Assembly (NCBI GenBank): GCA_006538405.1
Contig: BJKQ01000001.1
Span: 930,001 to 994,000 of the forward strand
Direction of reading: 5' to 3'
Source: Hansfordia pulvinata
Lineage: Eukaryota > Ascomycota > Sordariomycetes > Xylariales
DNA length: 64,000 bases
In this document: positions 23,801 through 37,608 of the stretch, one piece after another
How the letters are laid out: the number at the start of each line of letters is the position of its first letter
How positions within the stretch are numbered: the stretch's first letter is position 1
Made by a program: the position numbers and the translations under genes
The notes under the pieces: generated by a model
The model's input: only the letters and a program-made list of their open reading frames with translations
The model's database searches: none
What the model was told of the DNA's origin: nothing

Positions 23801-24426
23801 AGCCCAAGGGCATCTCCTACTCCGCCCAAGAGCCCGCCCCCCAACCAGTTCTGGTTGATGTACCGGGTACCGCCCTGCCTGTCCCGTCCCAGGTGGCTGC
23901 TGCCGACGTACGCCTGCATATTGGCAACGAAGGTTGCTGTAGGTAAAACGCAAGAAATCAAGGCCCGCGTCAAGATTCTGCTGATATGACGAAAGTGGAA
24001 AGATGTCGTGGAAAACAAACAAGCCATTGGCTAAGGTAAAGAATAGGCATTTTGTATGGCGCCGGCGCGTTCTATAAGTTCCAGTGCCGCCACCGTTTCC
24101 GTGATTCTGGTTTCTCTCTCTCTTTCTTCTCAGGCCGATTTAACGCAGTAGATTGTCCATCTATTCGCTCATCTCAGACATCTAAAGTCATACACTTTAC
24201 TTCTTCTCCCTGGTTCTAAGTGATATCCAATATCACAACTCACAACCACTTCTTCCGCCATCTTCTGCCCACCTACACGCACCACCTCAGCCACAAAGCT
24301 TTGCCGTCTAGTAGCTTCGAGGTCCGTTCTGCCCCATATCGCTTCCCTCCCTCCGACCCATATGAGACCGAAGATGAAAAAACATAGGAAAACAGCCAGA
24401 GTTTCTAACGTACTAAACAGCCCAAG
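20825..24426. other. Gene-poor region
   Basis: About 3.6 kb with many short overlapping frames on both strands but none with a recognisable domain, plausible splice sites and codon use like the neighbouring genes. A short inverted repeat (GTTACCTACAGTAGGTAAC) sits at about 21889-21907. Just upstream of 24427 the sequence CTAAC followed by ACTAAACAG (ending at 24420) looks like the 3' end of a leader intron of the next gene. Confidence 0.5.
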
Positions 24427-25928
24427 ATGAGTGACAACCAGTATTTCGGGAGCCCAGACAATGTTCGGTTGCCCTTCAGGACGTGGAGAAGCTGGGTCCT
24501 GCACGAGGGTGACCCCGACCTGCCTTCGCCTGGGCGACACCTCGAGTTCGACGCAACTCGTAACTGGCCCGAAGCCTTGACGAACCTGCAGGATGATGAC
24601 AGGGAGTCCTGGCTGTGTGGCAGCGCCATCGATCTCTGCCTCCTGCAGCGGCACCGCGGGCTGGCCCAGCCCGTGGGCAGCCAGATCTCGATCTTGTCCA
24701 CGTCGTTCAGCGTGGGCCTGTTCGACGGCGTCGACGAGAGGAGAAGCCAGAAAATCATAAATGACGCCCAGAAAGGGGATTTGCCTCTGCTGGAAAAAGC
24801 GTTGGTATGTGCCCCGTACATCCTGTGGCCCGTCCTTGTCGGGGATAACCATTGGATGTCGGTCTTCATCCGGCTCGGCAAGAAGAGCAACAACTCCCGC
24901 CACTACGACGAGGCCATCTCCATCACAGTCTACAACTCGCTGAGGGAGTGGGAGTGGCCCCAATTCCTCCCAGCGGACACTGTCTTCAGTCGTGTCCGAC
25001 TCTTGTTGTCCGCGCTCGGCGTCAGGGTGACCAGTTGCCCCCTGAACACTCGCATCAGGGCTCCCATACAGACCGACGGCTGGTCGTGCGGTCTGTACGC
25101 CTTCAACTTCCTCCGGGAGGTGATGAACCGCATCAACGAAAGCCTCTGGGTGCCGGACCACGATATGCTGATGTTCCGGTCGATGGTGCCGTACCTGGAC
25201 ACCGATGCAATCCGCCGCGAGATGACTGTAAGTAGTCATGGAGAGACAGAGAACCTCCACTGCCTCCCCACCAAGCCCCTTTCCCCTCCGACCTCTCCGG
25301 AAACTACTCGTGTTTACTTCTCACCAGAGAACTGACCTTGCCAAACAACCCGCAGGGCATATGCGCAACCTACGGCGTCGAGACGACTGCCGCCAAGTGT
25401 CGAATTGCCGTGGAGTGCCCTCCACCTCTCTTCGGCCACCATCTCAAGATCAAAAAAGAACACCGCCGAAAAGACAAGGTGTGCCCGAAGGAGTGGTTCA
25501 CGGCGCGCCCGCAGTTCCAGCCGCGGCGCAATGTGTCGCCAAATGTATGTGCTATCCGATTCGCGATCATCTGCACCCGTTTCGATCGATCTCGAAACCC
25601 TCCAAAACCCTTCAGATCAATGTGCTGACCCCGATTCAAGGCCTCGATGCTGGACCTTGCCGTAAAACTCAGCAGCCTGGGACAGTGCGTGTGCCAGCTG
25701 CTGCCGCCAGCGACGACGCCGCAGGAGTCGGACACGGTGTCGCAGGAGTTGGACACGGTGTCGCAGGAGTCGGACACGGTGTCGCAGTGCTCGGCGACGC
25801 CAGATGCGTCGTCGCCAGAGCCGGGGCCGTCGCCTGCCAAGAAGCGGAAGCTGAACGCGCAGGCCGAAGAGGTGGCGGAGGAGGCGCCTTCGGAGGAACG
25901 CGGAGGCGAAGCCCAGGCCGAGCAGTAG
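24427..25928 (+). CDS. Ulp1/SENP-like (C48) cysteine protease with nuclear-type tail
   Basis: Three exons, 24427-25227, 25356-25544 and 25641-25928, total 425 residues. The protease core shows the order expected of Ulp1-type enzymes: LCGSAIDLCLLQ (recognition region), the catalytic His in GDNHWMSVFI, an Asn/Asp position in the following VYNSL strand, then Gln and Cys in IQTDGWSCGLYAFNF. Such enzymes process or remove SUMO/NEDD8-like modifiers. Here an Asn rather than Asp at the third triad position would need checking. The C-terminus carries three 7-residue repeats (ESDTVSQ, ELDTVSQ, ESDTVSQ) and a PAKKRKLNA sequence that reads as a nuclear localisation signal, followed by an acidic end. There is no transposase next to it, although stand-alone C48 genes are common in fungal accessory DNA. 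A CTAAC...ACTAAACAG motif before the ATG suggests a 5' leader intron. Confidence 0.78.
25725..25787 (+). repeat. Three in-frame 21-bp coding repeats
   Basis: Three tandem 21-bp units (25725-25745, 25746-25766, 25767-25787) differ by one base (TCG or TTG) and encode ESDTVSQ / ELDTVSQ / ESDTVSQ in the C48-like protein. Confidence 0.92.
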
Positions 25929-26454
25929 GGTCCTGACCTGGCGCCGCCGCGTCCCTCTCGGCGGATACAGGCCTAGGAGGTCCAACACCGGAGAATGTTT
26001 CGCCTTGCCCTCTGTAAACGTATGGGCACGGCGTCAGTTTTCTTCTTTCTTCTTTCTTCTTTCTTCTTTCTTCTTTCTTCTTTCTTCTTTCTTCTTCTTC
26101 TTTTTTCATAGGTACAATCCTTTGTTTTCCATGACCCCATCGCATATATATGTATACATATACACGCATATACACATATGTGAATAGGTCGATAGTTTCC
26201 CCTTGCCTTATATAACAACAAGGCACAATAGTAGTTACTTGATTTATTATTTTACAATTACTTCGATCCGCGTCCTTGTGCCTTATGTATCAAGATAAGC
26301 TAAGAAAGTTGGACTTTGGATAGCATGTCCCGTTGCCCTCCATGTTCAAAGATGCGCAGATATGGTCGGTCATTCAACTTGTTTCTCAAATATAACCAGT
26401 TTACTCAAAATACAGTCATGCTATTCAAATTACAATCATACACCCTGTAGTAGG
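25929..26454. other. Convergent 3' intergenic region
   Basis: Lies between the stops of the C48-like gene (+) and the MFS gene (-). It contains a heptamer microsatellite and an alternating AT/CA purine-pyrimidine stretch at about 26140-26180. Confidence 0.6.
26038..26100. repeat. (TTCTTTC)n heptamer microsatellite
   Basis: About eight tandem copies of the 7-bp unit TTCTTTC, degenerating into TTC triplets, about 110 bp past the stop of the C48-like gene. Confidence 0.9.
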
Positions 26455-28644
26455 CTACGGAATGCGCGGGACCGTCTCGTTGGCTATCTCGTCCTCGGCC
26501 AGCATCTCGGCCTCCATCGTGTACTCGCTCTCCAGCGCCCCATCGTCGTTGCTCGTGGGCACAGCGGTGTACCCGTCCTCACTGAGGAACACTACAGCCA
26601 CGAGGAATCATTAGCACCGAAACCGCAAAGACGGGGCCCGCCAGCCGCCATCAAAAAAGACAGAACAAGAGGAGGGAAACTCACGATGAGGCCGAAGAAA
26701 CACGCTGGCGCCAAGGGCCATGGCGAACAACGAAGCAAGCAGGACGAAGAAGGCCTGGGGAAAGGTGTCGACGGTGGCGGCGTAGAGGCCGTTGAACACC
26801 ATGGGGGCGCACACGCGCCCGAGGGCGTGCAGCAGGCCCATGGCGCCCAGGAGCACCCCGACGCGCTCCGGCGGCACGTGCTTGGTGATGGCGCTCTGGA
26901 TCGTCGCGCTACCCAGGCCGCCGCAGGCCGTCAGCATACCGGACGCGATGAAGAGACCTTGCCGCCGCACGAAGATGTAGCTGGTGAGGCCGACCACGTC
27001 CGACACGAGCGCGACCCGCAGGAGCCAGATGTCAAGCCAGTCGGCACCAGAGTTGGTCTCGGGCGGCGGCGACCCGCTGTCGGCGGCGGCGGCGCCTGCC
27101 TGACGGCGCTTGCGCTGCCGGAACACGTAGGTGATCAGGGGCAGGACGCCGAGGAGCACAAAGGCGCGGGTCAGACTGGTGATGGACACGAAGCGGGACG
27201 CCTCGAACGTGCCCCACTGGAACATGTACTCGGCGTACAGCACGATGACTTGGCCGGCGCCCATGGCGGTGGCCATCATGACGGCATCGATGACGGCGAG
27301 GAGAAGCAGGTTGACGCGGAGTTTCTTGTTGGCGCGCCCGGAGGGCACGAGGACCTTGAGGGGCTCAAGGGGGTTGGCGGCCAGAGCCGCGGGGAGCCAC
27401 GTGCCCATGTGGTCGTTGACGTAGGACGTCGCGCGGGACCCGAACAGGCGCTGGAACCAGCTCTGTGGAAGGGAAGAGCGCAGCCTGGCGGCGAGGGTCT
27501 CCTGCTCTAATTGGTACTTCTCGCGGGCTGTTATCTGGCTCTTGAGGGAGAGGGACTCCGGTGTAATCAGGAAGACAAAGAGAATGAAGAAGACGTGGCA
27601 GCCGAGAGTCAAGTAGAAGACGGACAGGAGCGAGCCCGTCCATTTGACAAAGTAACCGGCCAGCAAGGGGCCGAAAGCCAGCCCGGAAAAGAGACAGGCG
27701 TGGAGGTAGCCGATCGTCACGTTACGCTTGGAGGGGGGCGAGCAATCGCTGGCATAAGACGAGCTCAGGATACTGCCGGTGGTGTAGGACCCGGCCATGC
27801 CGTCGAAGAAGGCGCCGAGAATCAGCCACTTGTAGCTGATGTCGTCCGGGTACTTGGCGGCGAAGATGGTGACTATCTCGTTCAGCACCCCGCCGATGGA
27901 GGCGAGGATGATGATTGGGGTGCGGCCGTAGCGGTCCGACAGAGAGCCGAGTCTCGGGACAGTGATGGCGCTCAGGGCACCCGTCATGACGCTCAACACC
28001 AGCGTGAAGGTGGCGACCTTCTTCTGCACCTCGGGAAGTGTGCATTGCGGGTTATCACCGCCTAGTAGGACGGGGATGAACCTGAAGTCTGGGTCGTGCA
28101 GCTGCTTGTCGGCCAGGTGTTGCCGGCAAACCAGATCCACGATTCTGTAAAGAGCAAAGCATTAGCCAGCTAACCCGACACATACGATCTCGGCATCACG
28201 TCTCCAGTGCTCGATCCGTGTCGCAAAACTCACAAATTCAGCTTTGGGACAATGGAGCCGCCAAAAGCCAGCATGAACAAGAAAAACGGGCCGATGAGCC
28301 AGTAGACCTGTGACATTGTCGCGTCGAGTCAGCGCCGTTCAGAACAAGGGCACCGCGATTCCGCGGGGTGCATGCTGTGAAAGAGGGCGAGGGGCCGAAC
28401 GCGCGCGCGCAGTTGGCTGTGGCAGGGAAGCCGAACGTACCGAGGGCCTGCGCCACCAGGGCAGATGACTAAAGTCGGACGCGGTCGCGACGCCGCCGCT
28501 GCTCAGGTCATTGTCGCTGGCGCCGGCGCCTAGCAACGGGGTGGTGTCTGTGGGACTCCTGACGCCGGCTTCGGTTTGGGCGTCGGCGTCGGCCAGGGTG
28601 ACCTGGGAGCCACCCTTCTTTGCGGGCGGGACAGCGCTGGTCAT
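26455..28644 (-). CDS. MFS transporter of unknown substrate
   Basis: Four exons read right to left: 28644-28441, 28307-28234, 28144-26685 and 26591-26455, total 624 residues with intact phase. The N-terminus is cytosolic and contains a PLL motif (TTPLLGAG). Helix 1 spans VYWLIGPFFLFMLAFGG. The first-loop signature LGSLSDRYGRTPIII is the MFS motif between helices 2 and 3, and a long central loop separates the two six-helix halves. A cysteine-containing first luminal loop (VCRQH...NPQC) recalls Ycr023c-like fungal MFS proteins. The last exon encodes an acidic cytosolic tail ending ETVPRIP. Substrate cannot be deduced; neighbours give no metabolic hint. Confidence 0.85.
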
Positions 28645-31600
28645 TGTGAAGTTTTATCGAGATCCAGGCAAAGTTTCGAGGTGAGGCCGTGGCGAGCCGT
28701 TGGCGGCCGCAGGCGCGAGGAGCTGTGAAGCTGTCTGATGTATGAGGACCGGGATAAGTAAATAGTGCTGATGCTCGAATCCCGCCGGTGGGTCTGCGGG
28801 TATCGTGGACCGGGTCGGGCGAGCTATGGATGGAGCCAGGACAGGCTCAAGCTATGAACCAGGACAAGCAGCGAGATGAAGGGATGGAATCGAACGTCCG
28901 ATTTGAGCGTCGGTTGTCAGCGACGCAGACGCACGATAGCCGAGGCGCGCGGCAAAGGGCGGACGAGAGGAGGAATGGCGAGTATTATAGGCGTCCGGGT
29001 CCATTCGTTCCCTGGGATGGGCGAAAGGTGAAGGGGGAGGCCGGCGGCAGGGGGGATGCAGGCTCACGCAGAAGCGAGAGCGAGAACCAAGGTTTGAGGG
29101 AAACCAAGGGCAGGGAGGGGGACGGGAGGGAAAAGAAGAAAAGGCGGCCGGGACTAGGTATGTTATAACGACAATGCAGCGATCAGAGGGAGAGGCGAGG
29201 AGGCGAGACGAGAGAGAGCGGACGCCAGTGGGTGGGCAACCCGGGGCAAAGATGGAGGAGTGGAAGCACCAGGCACAATCGCTCACATGCTTCCAGGTCC
29301 TGGCATCAGAGGGATCGATAGATAGGGAAGGAACGTGAGGTACCGTGCCTGCCCAGCTCATCAGCTTCTACTAGCAGATAGACTCTGGCGGCTGTGGAGC
29401 TTGGGACAGGGAAGTGAATGATAATGATGATGAGGGAGTGGCACACGAGCAAAGCAAAGTAAAGCAGGGCCAGGCGTGCCAGGCAAGGCGAGGCGAATCA
29501 CGGGGCGCTGGACTATCAAGCAGAAAACCGCAGCGCGCGGCCATCTCATCTCTACGGAGGTACGAGTAATCTCTTGGCCGCGGCTTTTGGGTGGGTCATG
29601 CCGTCAACGATGCGGCCCCGGGTCTCTCTCTCTCTCTCTCTCTCTCTTTCTGTCCGTCTGGTGCCTGGCGTCTCGTCTCGTCTTGTCTCGTCGCGCTTTG
29701 TGTCGCAGCGAACGGCACGGGTACTCGCACATCCAATCCCATGACAACCTACATACATGTACTTGAGTAGCCTTCATTCCACCCATTTGGCTGCTTGGTA
29801 GCAAGTACATCTGCGCGTGTCCAAGGCGAGCAGGTACCTCCTCTGTGTGCCGCGCTGGGGCGAGCTTGAGGACGGGGAATTCGCTGAGGTTGTCCCGGGC
29901 CTGCGTGCCCCATCTCGAAATGTCTCCTATTGGCCAGCTTTGAAAGTCCCCCCGCCAGTTACCAGCTGTACGTACCATTTTTGGGAGGCACTCGCTGCCT
30001 GAAGTGCTCCCGTCATCGTCTGCAATCGGGACCGCGCGCGCCTCGATCTGGACGCGCATCTCTCTCGACCTGCGTGCGCTGGGTTAGGTCAGTTCATGTT
30101 GAGCAGCCCTAAGTTAGTGGCCAAAGCTAGCCCGCGACAAGTATAGGTAAGAACCTCCCACCCTCCCTTGTCTTGGGTCAACCAACTACGAGAGGTAGAC
30201 CGCGGTGGATGGAGGAGATCCAAAGCCATCGAATTCTCCCCAAATCCTATCCCGAATCCCGTCCTACCAGCCATTGTCCGTCGCGCGCGCGCGCGGGCAC
30301 GCTTGCCTGGCTGCCCGCGTGATGGCAATTGTACCTACCATGTGGCGTTGTCCTTGGTAGCGCGATCGGTGATTGTCCAAGTTCTGGATCGCATCCAGCC
30401 CCTGCCGCGTCTGGAAGTACCCGGGCTCGCATTCACACTACATCATCGTGAACCGCCACAGCCAAGGATAGAAACCACCAGAGTCGACGTGGCATCCAGG
30501 CACGCATGCGGGCTTCGCAAGCCCTCAGCCTTCTTCCAACGCCAGCCGGCTGACTCTGTCCCTGTTCGGACCCCCGGGCGCAGCAGCGCGGTGCATAAGA
30601 TACAGCCCGGGCCCGGTCGGCAGCCGGTGCTCTCCGTCCCTGACTGGCTGACTGCCCATCACTGCAAGTAGGTTCATGATCGCTGTTACGTGGTGGCGAG
30701 AGACAGAAGCCCAGACAGACCGTCCGTCCGTCCACCATCCGAGTCGCCGTGCTGTGCATGGACCCGTGAGTATACTCGTACTCGCAAATCCCAAACGGTC
30801 TCATGGACCGCCCCGTTGGAAGCCGCCCACCCCAAAAGCCCCGTGCCATGGATCCATGCAGGGACATGGCGGAGTACCGGGTGACGGTTACGGGCTGGTG
30901 GGCGCCAGCAAATCGATGACGCACTTGCCAGCGAAACTCGAGCTAACTAGCGCGCTCCAGGCCTGCATCCATGTCCGCCTCGCCTGTGGGGGCGTCTCTC
31001 CAGCTCTGCAGCTTGCTCCAGGTGCTCCAGGCCACTCGGATAATGACCTGGGATGGAGGCTTCACTGATAGTGGCTTTGGCTGGTACACACATCGACAGC
31101 CACTGACCTACGAGTATTCTCCATTCCCTACCTGCGTACCTGTAGAGTAGAGATGCTCCCAATGGAGCACAATCCTCACCTAGGAGATACCTTACCTCGT
31201 GCTTACTACCCACCCCTCCACGAGTATTGCCTGGATCATCTGGGCATCGCCCGGATATCTCCAAGTATCAAGGCACAACCTCGTGGCGGGGAACATAGCT
31301 ACGAGTATACATACTAGGTAGGTAGGTTAACTAAATTACCTTCAGCTAGCGACGGACACACACCGTCCACCGATATGCGCGGAGGCCCACCGGCCTCGTG
31401 CAGTTCCTGAGCTGCCCGTGAATACTCGTACAGGCACAGATGTATCATAATTACTCAGCGCCACCTAGCGGCGGTGGCGCCTCGTTCGGGGGCCCGGAAG
31501 GTCTCCAATCCCGCATGTGGCGCGCCCGTCGAAACTGTCCGACTCCGACTCGCCTGCAACAACAGATCCAGCGCGACGAGGAATGCGTACGAGGAGCCCT

Positions 31601-32092
31601 GTTGTTATCTCGCTCGGGGTCATTGTGACCAATGCCTGGTCTATCGTTGACGTCTGCATCTGGGTGCCTCCCAGTATCTACGATTAGATAAGTGGTTGTG
31701 CCATGCGCCCGCTTGAGCCATCTAGCCGCCTCCCACCGGACACTTTCGATAGCAGATGGGGAAGAGGGGCGGGATAACTCACCCCGCGCACTCAAAGATT
31801 TCCGCGCGGGGCCTGCAAATTGAAGCGTTTTGTGACTAATGAATGGAATTATCTGGCTGTATTGGTAGATGTATACTCGTACCTGTGCTAGATGCCCCGG
31901 CCAGGGCCAGAGCCAAGGCCAGTCCCGCCAGGCCGGAGCATCCTCGTTCTATATATCTTCCGCTTCCTCTCCTGTCTTTCACGCCCCAATCCTGGCCGAT
32001 CGGGGTTTTTGGTAATGTACAGGGGGCCGAGTCGATCGGGCCCCCAAGGAATATGATAACTCGTACATGGGCTTGCGGCATGCTGCCCGTTC
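28645..32092. other. Long intergenic region, no supported gene
   Basis: 3.4 kb between two minus-strand genes. It holds six TACTCGTA/TACGAGTA octamers (29561, 30773, 31109, 31300, 31423, 31874), a CT run at about 29629-29646 and an alternating CG run near 30284-30296. The reading frames here are short and lack domains. Confidence 0.5.
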
Positions 32093-33561
<1,469 letters not shown>

Positions 33562-34640
33562 TTCGCGGATCGTGTTGGCGGGCGAGAGGCTGCGGTTTCT
33601 GGTTGTCGAAGGCCAGGGCGCAGGTCGAGGATCGAGGGGCCGGGGTTGAAGATAAAGCGCGGGCTTGTTCGCCGTGGCGGTCGTCGCCTTTCTTGTGGCG
33701 ATGTGCAAGCCGGCGGGAGGGCGGCGGCGGGAAGATGTGGTGATGTGATGACAGAAGTCGACAAGTCCGAGGCGGATCGGCGTACACGGCGGTCGTAATC
33801 GAGCCAATCTCACTGGCTGGCCGGTGGATGCAGGTAGCTTTTGAGCTGCCCAGCCGTGGCTATGGTCAGACAGCTACCGCACTTTACCCGCCTTCGTCAT
33901 GGAATTTGTTATTAGCGTCCCCTGAGCGAGTCGGCCATAGTCGGGCGCCCGACACCGAGCGAGAGCGAGTCCTCGAAAAGAGCGAGATTGGTCTTCCATC
34001 CACGCCATCCATGCCTGGTACGGAGTAATAGTTCGGCTGCCTGACCTGCTCGTTGGACCGACCGAAGTCATGGTGCAGTGCTGCTTGATGCCCACAGGCA
34101 GGCCTGCCCTTGTATCTCCCAACCGTAAGAGCAGCCCACCGCAGTGGGAAACTTGTTAAGGTGGTGCAATGTACGAAAGTGCTCAATGATGTTCCGTCTA
34201 AGACTGACGGGCAGGTTGGCGTGGTTGGCGCGTTGGCCATTTGCCAGGGGCCTGCAAAAACCGTTTGGGCTACTCTACTCGAACTGTGCCGAAAGAGACC
34301 CGACGGAGTCGCACGGTTGCCACAGCCGAAACGGTCTCACGTCACAACGGTTGTAAAGCACCGTCGTGGTCAGGTGAGAGCGTGCCTGGCTGCCTGCTCA
34401 AGTGGCCCCACTCGACGCGCTCGACCGCGACTCTTCTGCCTGCTCAGCGCCGCCAACGCCGCCAGCAATCAACGGGCATATCTTGACGAATTGGCCAGCA
34501 TTGCTCGATTCATGCTCCTTCGTTCCCGTATCCTTTGCAGAAACCCTTCCGCATTTGAAATCTGCCTTGCATCTCGTCGACGTGGCTCACGATCCTCTGC
34601 ATTCACTTCGACCCACCCGCAATTCACCCGCGAGTACGTC
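33562..34640. other. Divergent promoter region, ferrochelatase / Ku70
   Basis: About 1.1 kb separating two divergent start codons. No additional gene is supported. Confidence 0.6.
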
Positions 34641-36708
34641 ATGGCAGACGCCCGCGGTGAGGACAGACGGGACGGCAACGTCGAGGAGGAGGAAGACGAG
34701 CTGGGAGAACAGGTGAGGATAACAACAAGTACACGTTCGTTATACTGCTCCCGCTAACCTCACGCAGGACTACAAAGCCCAGAAGGATGCCGTCATTTTC
34801 GCCATCGAGGTCAGCGAGTCCATGTTGGCGTCTCCCCCACCATCGGATGACAAGAAGGCAGATCAGGACTCGCCCTTGACCGCTGCCCTCAAATCAGCCT
34901 ATGAGATGATGCAACAGCGCATCATCTCAAACCCGAGAGACATGATGGGAATTCTTCTCTTCGGCACCGAAAAGACCAAATACCCCGGCAGAGACCCCAA
35001 CAGTGGCAGGGTTATCTACCCCCATTGCTATGTCTACATGGATCTCGACGTGCCAAGTGCCGAAGACGTCAAATCGCTCAAGGCCATAGTAGAAGAAGGC
35101 GAGGACGAAGATGGCGTGCTAGTTGCGACCAGCGAGAAGAACGAGCTGGGCCTGATGCTCTTCTGCGCCAACCAGATGTTCGCAACCAAAGCCCCCAACT
35201 TTGGCTCCAAGAGGCTGTTTCTGATCACCGACAACGATGACCCCATGAAAGGCGACAAAAAGGCGAGAGACGCCGCTGTAAACAGAGCCAAGGATCTCTA
35301 CGACTTGGGGATCGTGCTCGAAATATTTCCCATCTGCAAGGACACGGAACAGTTCGATGTTTCCAAGTTCTACAACGTAAGATCCCTTTGCTGCCGTCCA
35401 CGAGCCTTGCAGAGACTGACAGCCCCGCAGGACATCACATATAATGACCCGACGGCCGAAGAGACGCAAGAGCGTAACGCGACGTCCAAATCGGGTGACG
35501 GCCTGAGCCTTCTGTCTTCGCTCGTTTCCAACATCAACTCCAAGCACACCCCGAAGAGAGCGTATTTCTCCAACATGGCTTTTGAGCTCGGTCCGAGCCT
35601 GAGCATTTCGGTTAGGGGCTACATCATTACCAACAGGCAAAAGCCAGCGCGCAGTTGCTACGTCTGGCTAGATGGCGAGACGGCCCAGATTGCAGTGGGT
35701 GAAACCAGCCGCGTTGCCGAAGACACGGCGAGAACAGTCGAGAACACCGAGGTGAAAAAGGCTTACAAATTCGGCGGCGAGTACGTCTACTTCAGCGAGG
35801 AGGAACAAAGCTCGATCAAGCAATGGGGGGACAAGACAATCCGCATCATTGGGTTCAAGGACCGGTCGCAGTTGAAGTTCTGGGCCGCCATCAACAAGTC
35901 TCTGTTCATATTCCCTAGCGAAGAGGGCTATGTTGGATCCACGCGCGTCTTCTCTGCGTTGTGGAAGAAGCTGATCAAGTCCAAGAAGATCGGCATTGCC
36001 TGGTTCATGGCTAGGTCTAACAGCAACCCGCAGCTCGTGGCCATCATTCCTTCCAGGTCACAGTCGGATGAAACAACAGGAACACAGTTCCTGCCTGCCG
36101 GTCTGTGGCTGTATCCGCTCCCCACCGCGGACGATGTTCGCGAGCCGCCCGAGGCGAAGACGGTAGTGAGGACCACGAACAAACTCACCGATCAAATGAA
36201 CACGGTTGTGCGGCAACTCCAGCTTCCTGACGCCACCTACAATCCGATGAAGTACCCCAACCCATCATTGCAGTGGCATTACAAGATTCTCCAGGCGCTA
36301 GCACTGGAGGAAGAGGTGCCGGAGCAGCCCGAAGACAAGACCGTGCCCAAGTACCGGGCCATACATAAACGCTGCGGGGGCTACATTCAGGATTGGGCCC
36401 AGGTGGCTGACGACGAGCTAGTCAAGGTGAAGGACCAGAAGGCCATCAAGCATGAGATGGAGGACGCGGAGGCCGACGAGGCTCCCAGGCCTAAGAAGGC
36501 GAAGGTGGCTAGTGCTCGATCGGCAGCCATCAACAGCGGTGACGGGTGCGGCATCAAGGATGCCGAGCTGAAGAAGCGGGCCAAGGCAGATACCCTGGGG
36601 AAGCTGACGGTGGCGGATCTGCGTAATGTTCTTGGAGAGCGTGGGATTGAGACCAAGGGACTGAAGAAAGAGCTGGTGGAGAGGCTTGAGGAATATCTCG
36701 GTGTGTGA
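34641..36708 (+). CDS. ku70: Ku70, ATP-dependent DNA helicase II subunit 1
   Basis: Three exons, 34641-34712, 34768-35376 and 35431-36708, 652 residues. It forms the Ku heterodimer that binds double-strand DNA ends for non-homologous end joining in the nucleus. The N-terminal alpha/beta (vWA-like) domain starts at DAVIFAIEVSESML. The central Ku beta-barrel includes RGYIITNRQKPARSC and YVYFSEEEQ. A C-terminal SAP domain (LTVADLRNVLGERGIETKGLKKELVERLEEYL) closes the chain after a KKAKVAS basic patch. Intron 2 (35377-35430) is 54 nt and has no stop, so a naive reading runs through it. It is removed here because KFYN joined to DITYND matches the family and the GTAAGA/GCAG sites are present. Confidence 0.95.
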
Positions 36709-37608
36709 GTATTTTGCGCGTAGAGCTTACAGGCGGTTGTCGTCGGCAACATAGGTACTGAAAGGAGAGGGCTGGCAGGCTTCGGAAACGGCAGGGCGTT
36801 GTTGATTTACACGGCAGCAGGTTCCTGGCTTTGAATTGACCATAAAGAGACATTTCAAATGTAGACAACTTGAAAGTCGATTTTCTGAGCGTGGCAGGCA
36901 GCAACACTTTACCGCTTTACATTGCTCAGTGGACGAGTTCGAGAAGCAGCCCGGCCTGTTGATGCAAGGCCTAGAGTGGTTGTACGGTAGGTGGCTTTGA
37001 AGCAGCGAAAACGGAACATCATACTCATAAGCCTTTGTTGAGCATACTATTCAAGTCATCACTCTTGATTCGATGAAAAAGGTAATTGGTCTTCCTCAAG
37101 GTAGATCCCTAGGTGGCTAGGTAGATATAAGACTCTTGATGAAGTCTATGACTGCTTTGAAAACCTTTGCGCCAACATTCAAGGCCGAGACCTGCTTCGA
37201 CTGCGGTGAATGCCCCGCAATGCCCAGTCGCGACAAGTAGGTACCTCAGTACCTTACCTGCAGTCACACCAGGAAGGCGCCAGACCCTATTACGGTATTC
37301 TACCTGTAGGCACGGGTAGCGCGCACCGCGCGTACTCGTACTCGTCAGGTCAATTCGTGAGGAAGGTGCGCCGGGCGCGTTTGCATTCTCGTTTGCGTGA
37401 CGTCCACTTGGCGCCCCCAGCACCGCGCCGCCGCCGCACCTCGTCGCAACATCCCACCACCACAAACCCCATCACCTCAGCCAGATCCCTTCAACAATCT
37501 ATGCCAATCTCACGCCCACGTCCGCGCGCATTGCTGGCGCCGTCGGTGACCCGTACCGCCATCACGAGCACCTAGCCCTCCGCAGCCTGGCCTCAGATCG
37601 CACGCGCC
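36709..37608. other. Intergenic region upstream of the Zn2Cys6 gene
   Basis: Holds the Ku70 3' end and the promoter of the next gene, with a TACTCGTA octamer at 37333-37340 and GGTACC-type motifs near 37239. No extra gene is seen. Confidence 0.55.

Noticed and set aside
26362..27510. 382-residue open frame on the plus strand
   Set aside because: Opposite the MFS transporter; His/Gln/Gly-rich antisense of membrane helices.
35377..35430. Reading Ku70 through this segment without splicing
   Set aside because: The 54-nt segment is open in frame, but it has GTAAGA and GCAG ends and its removal joins KFYN to DITYND as in Ku70 proteins.
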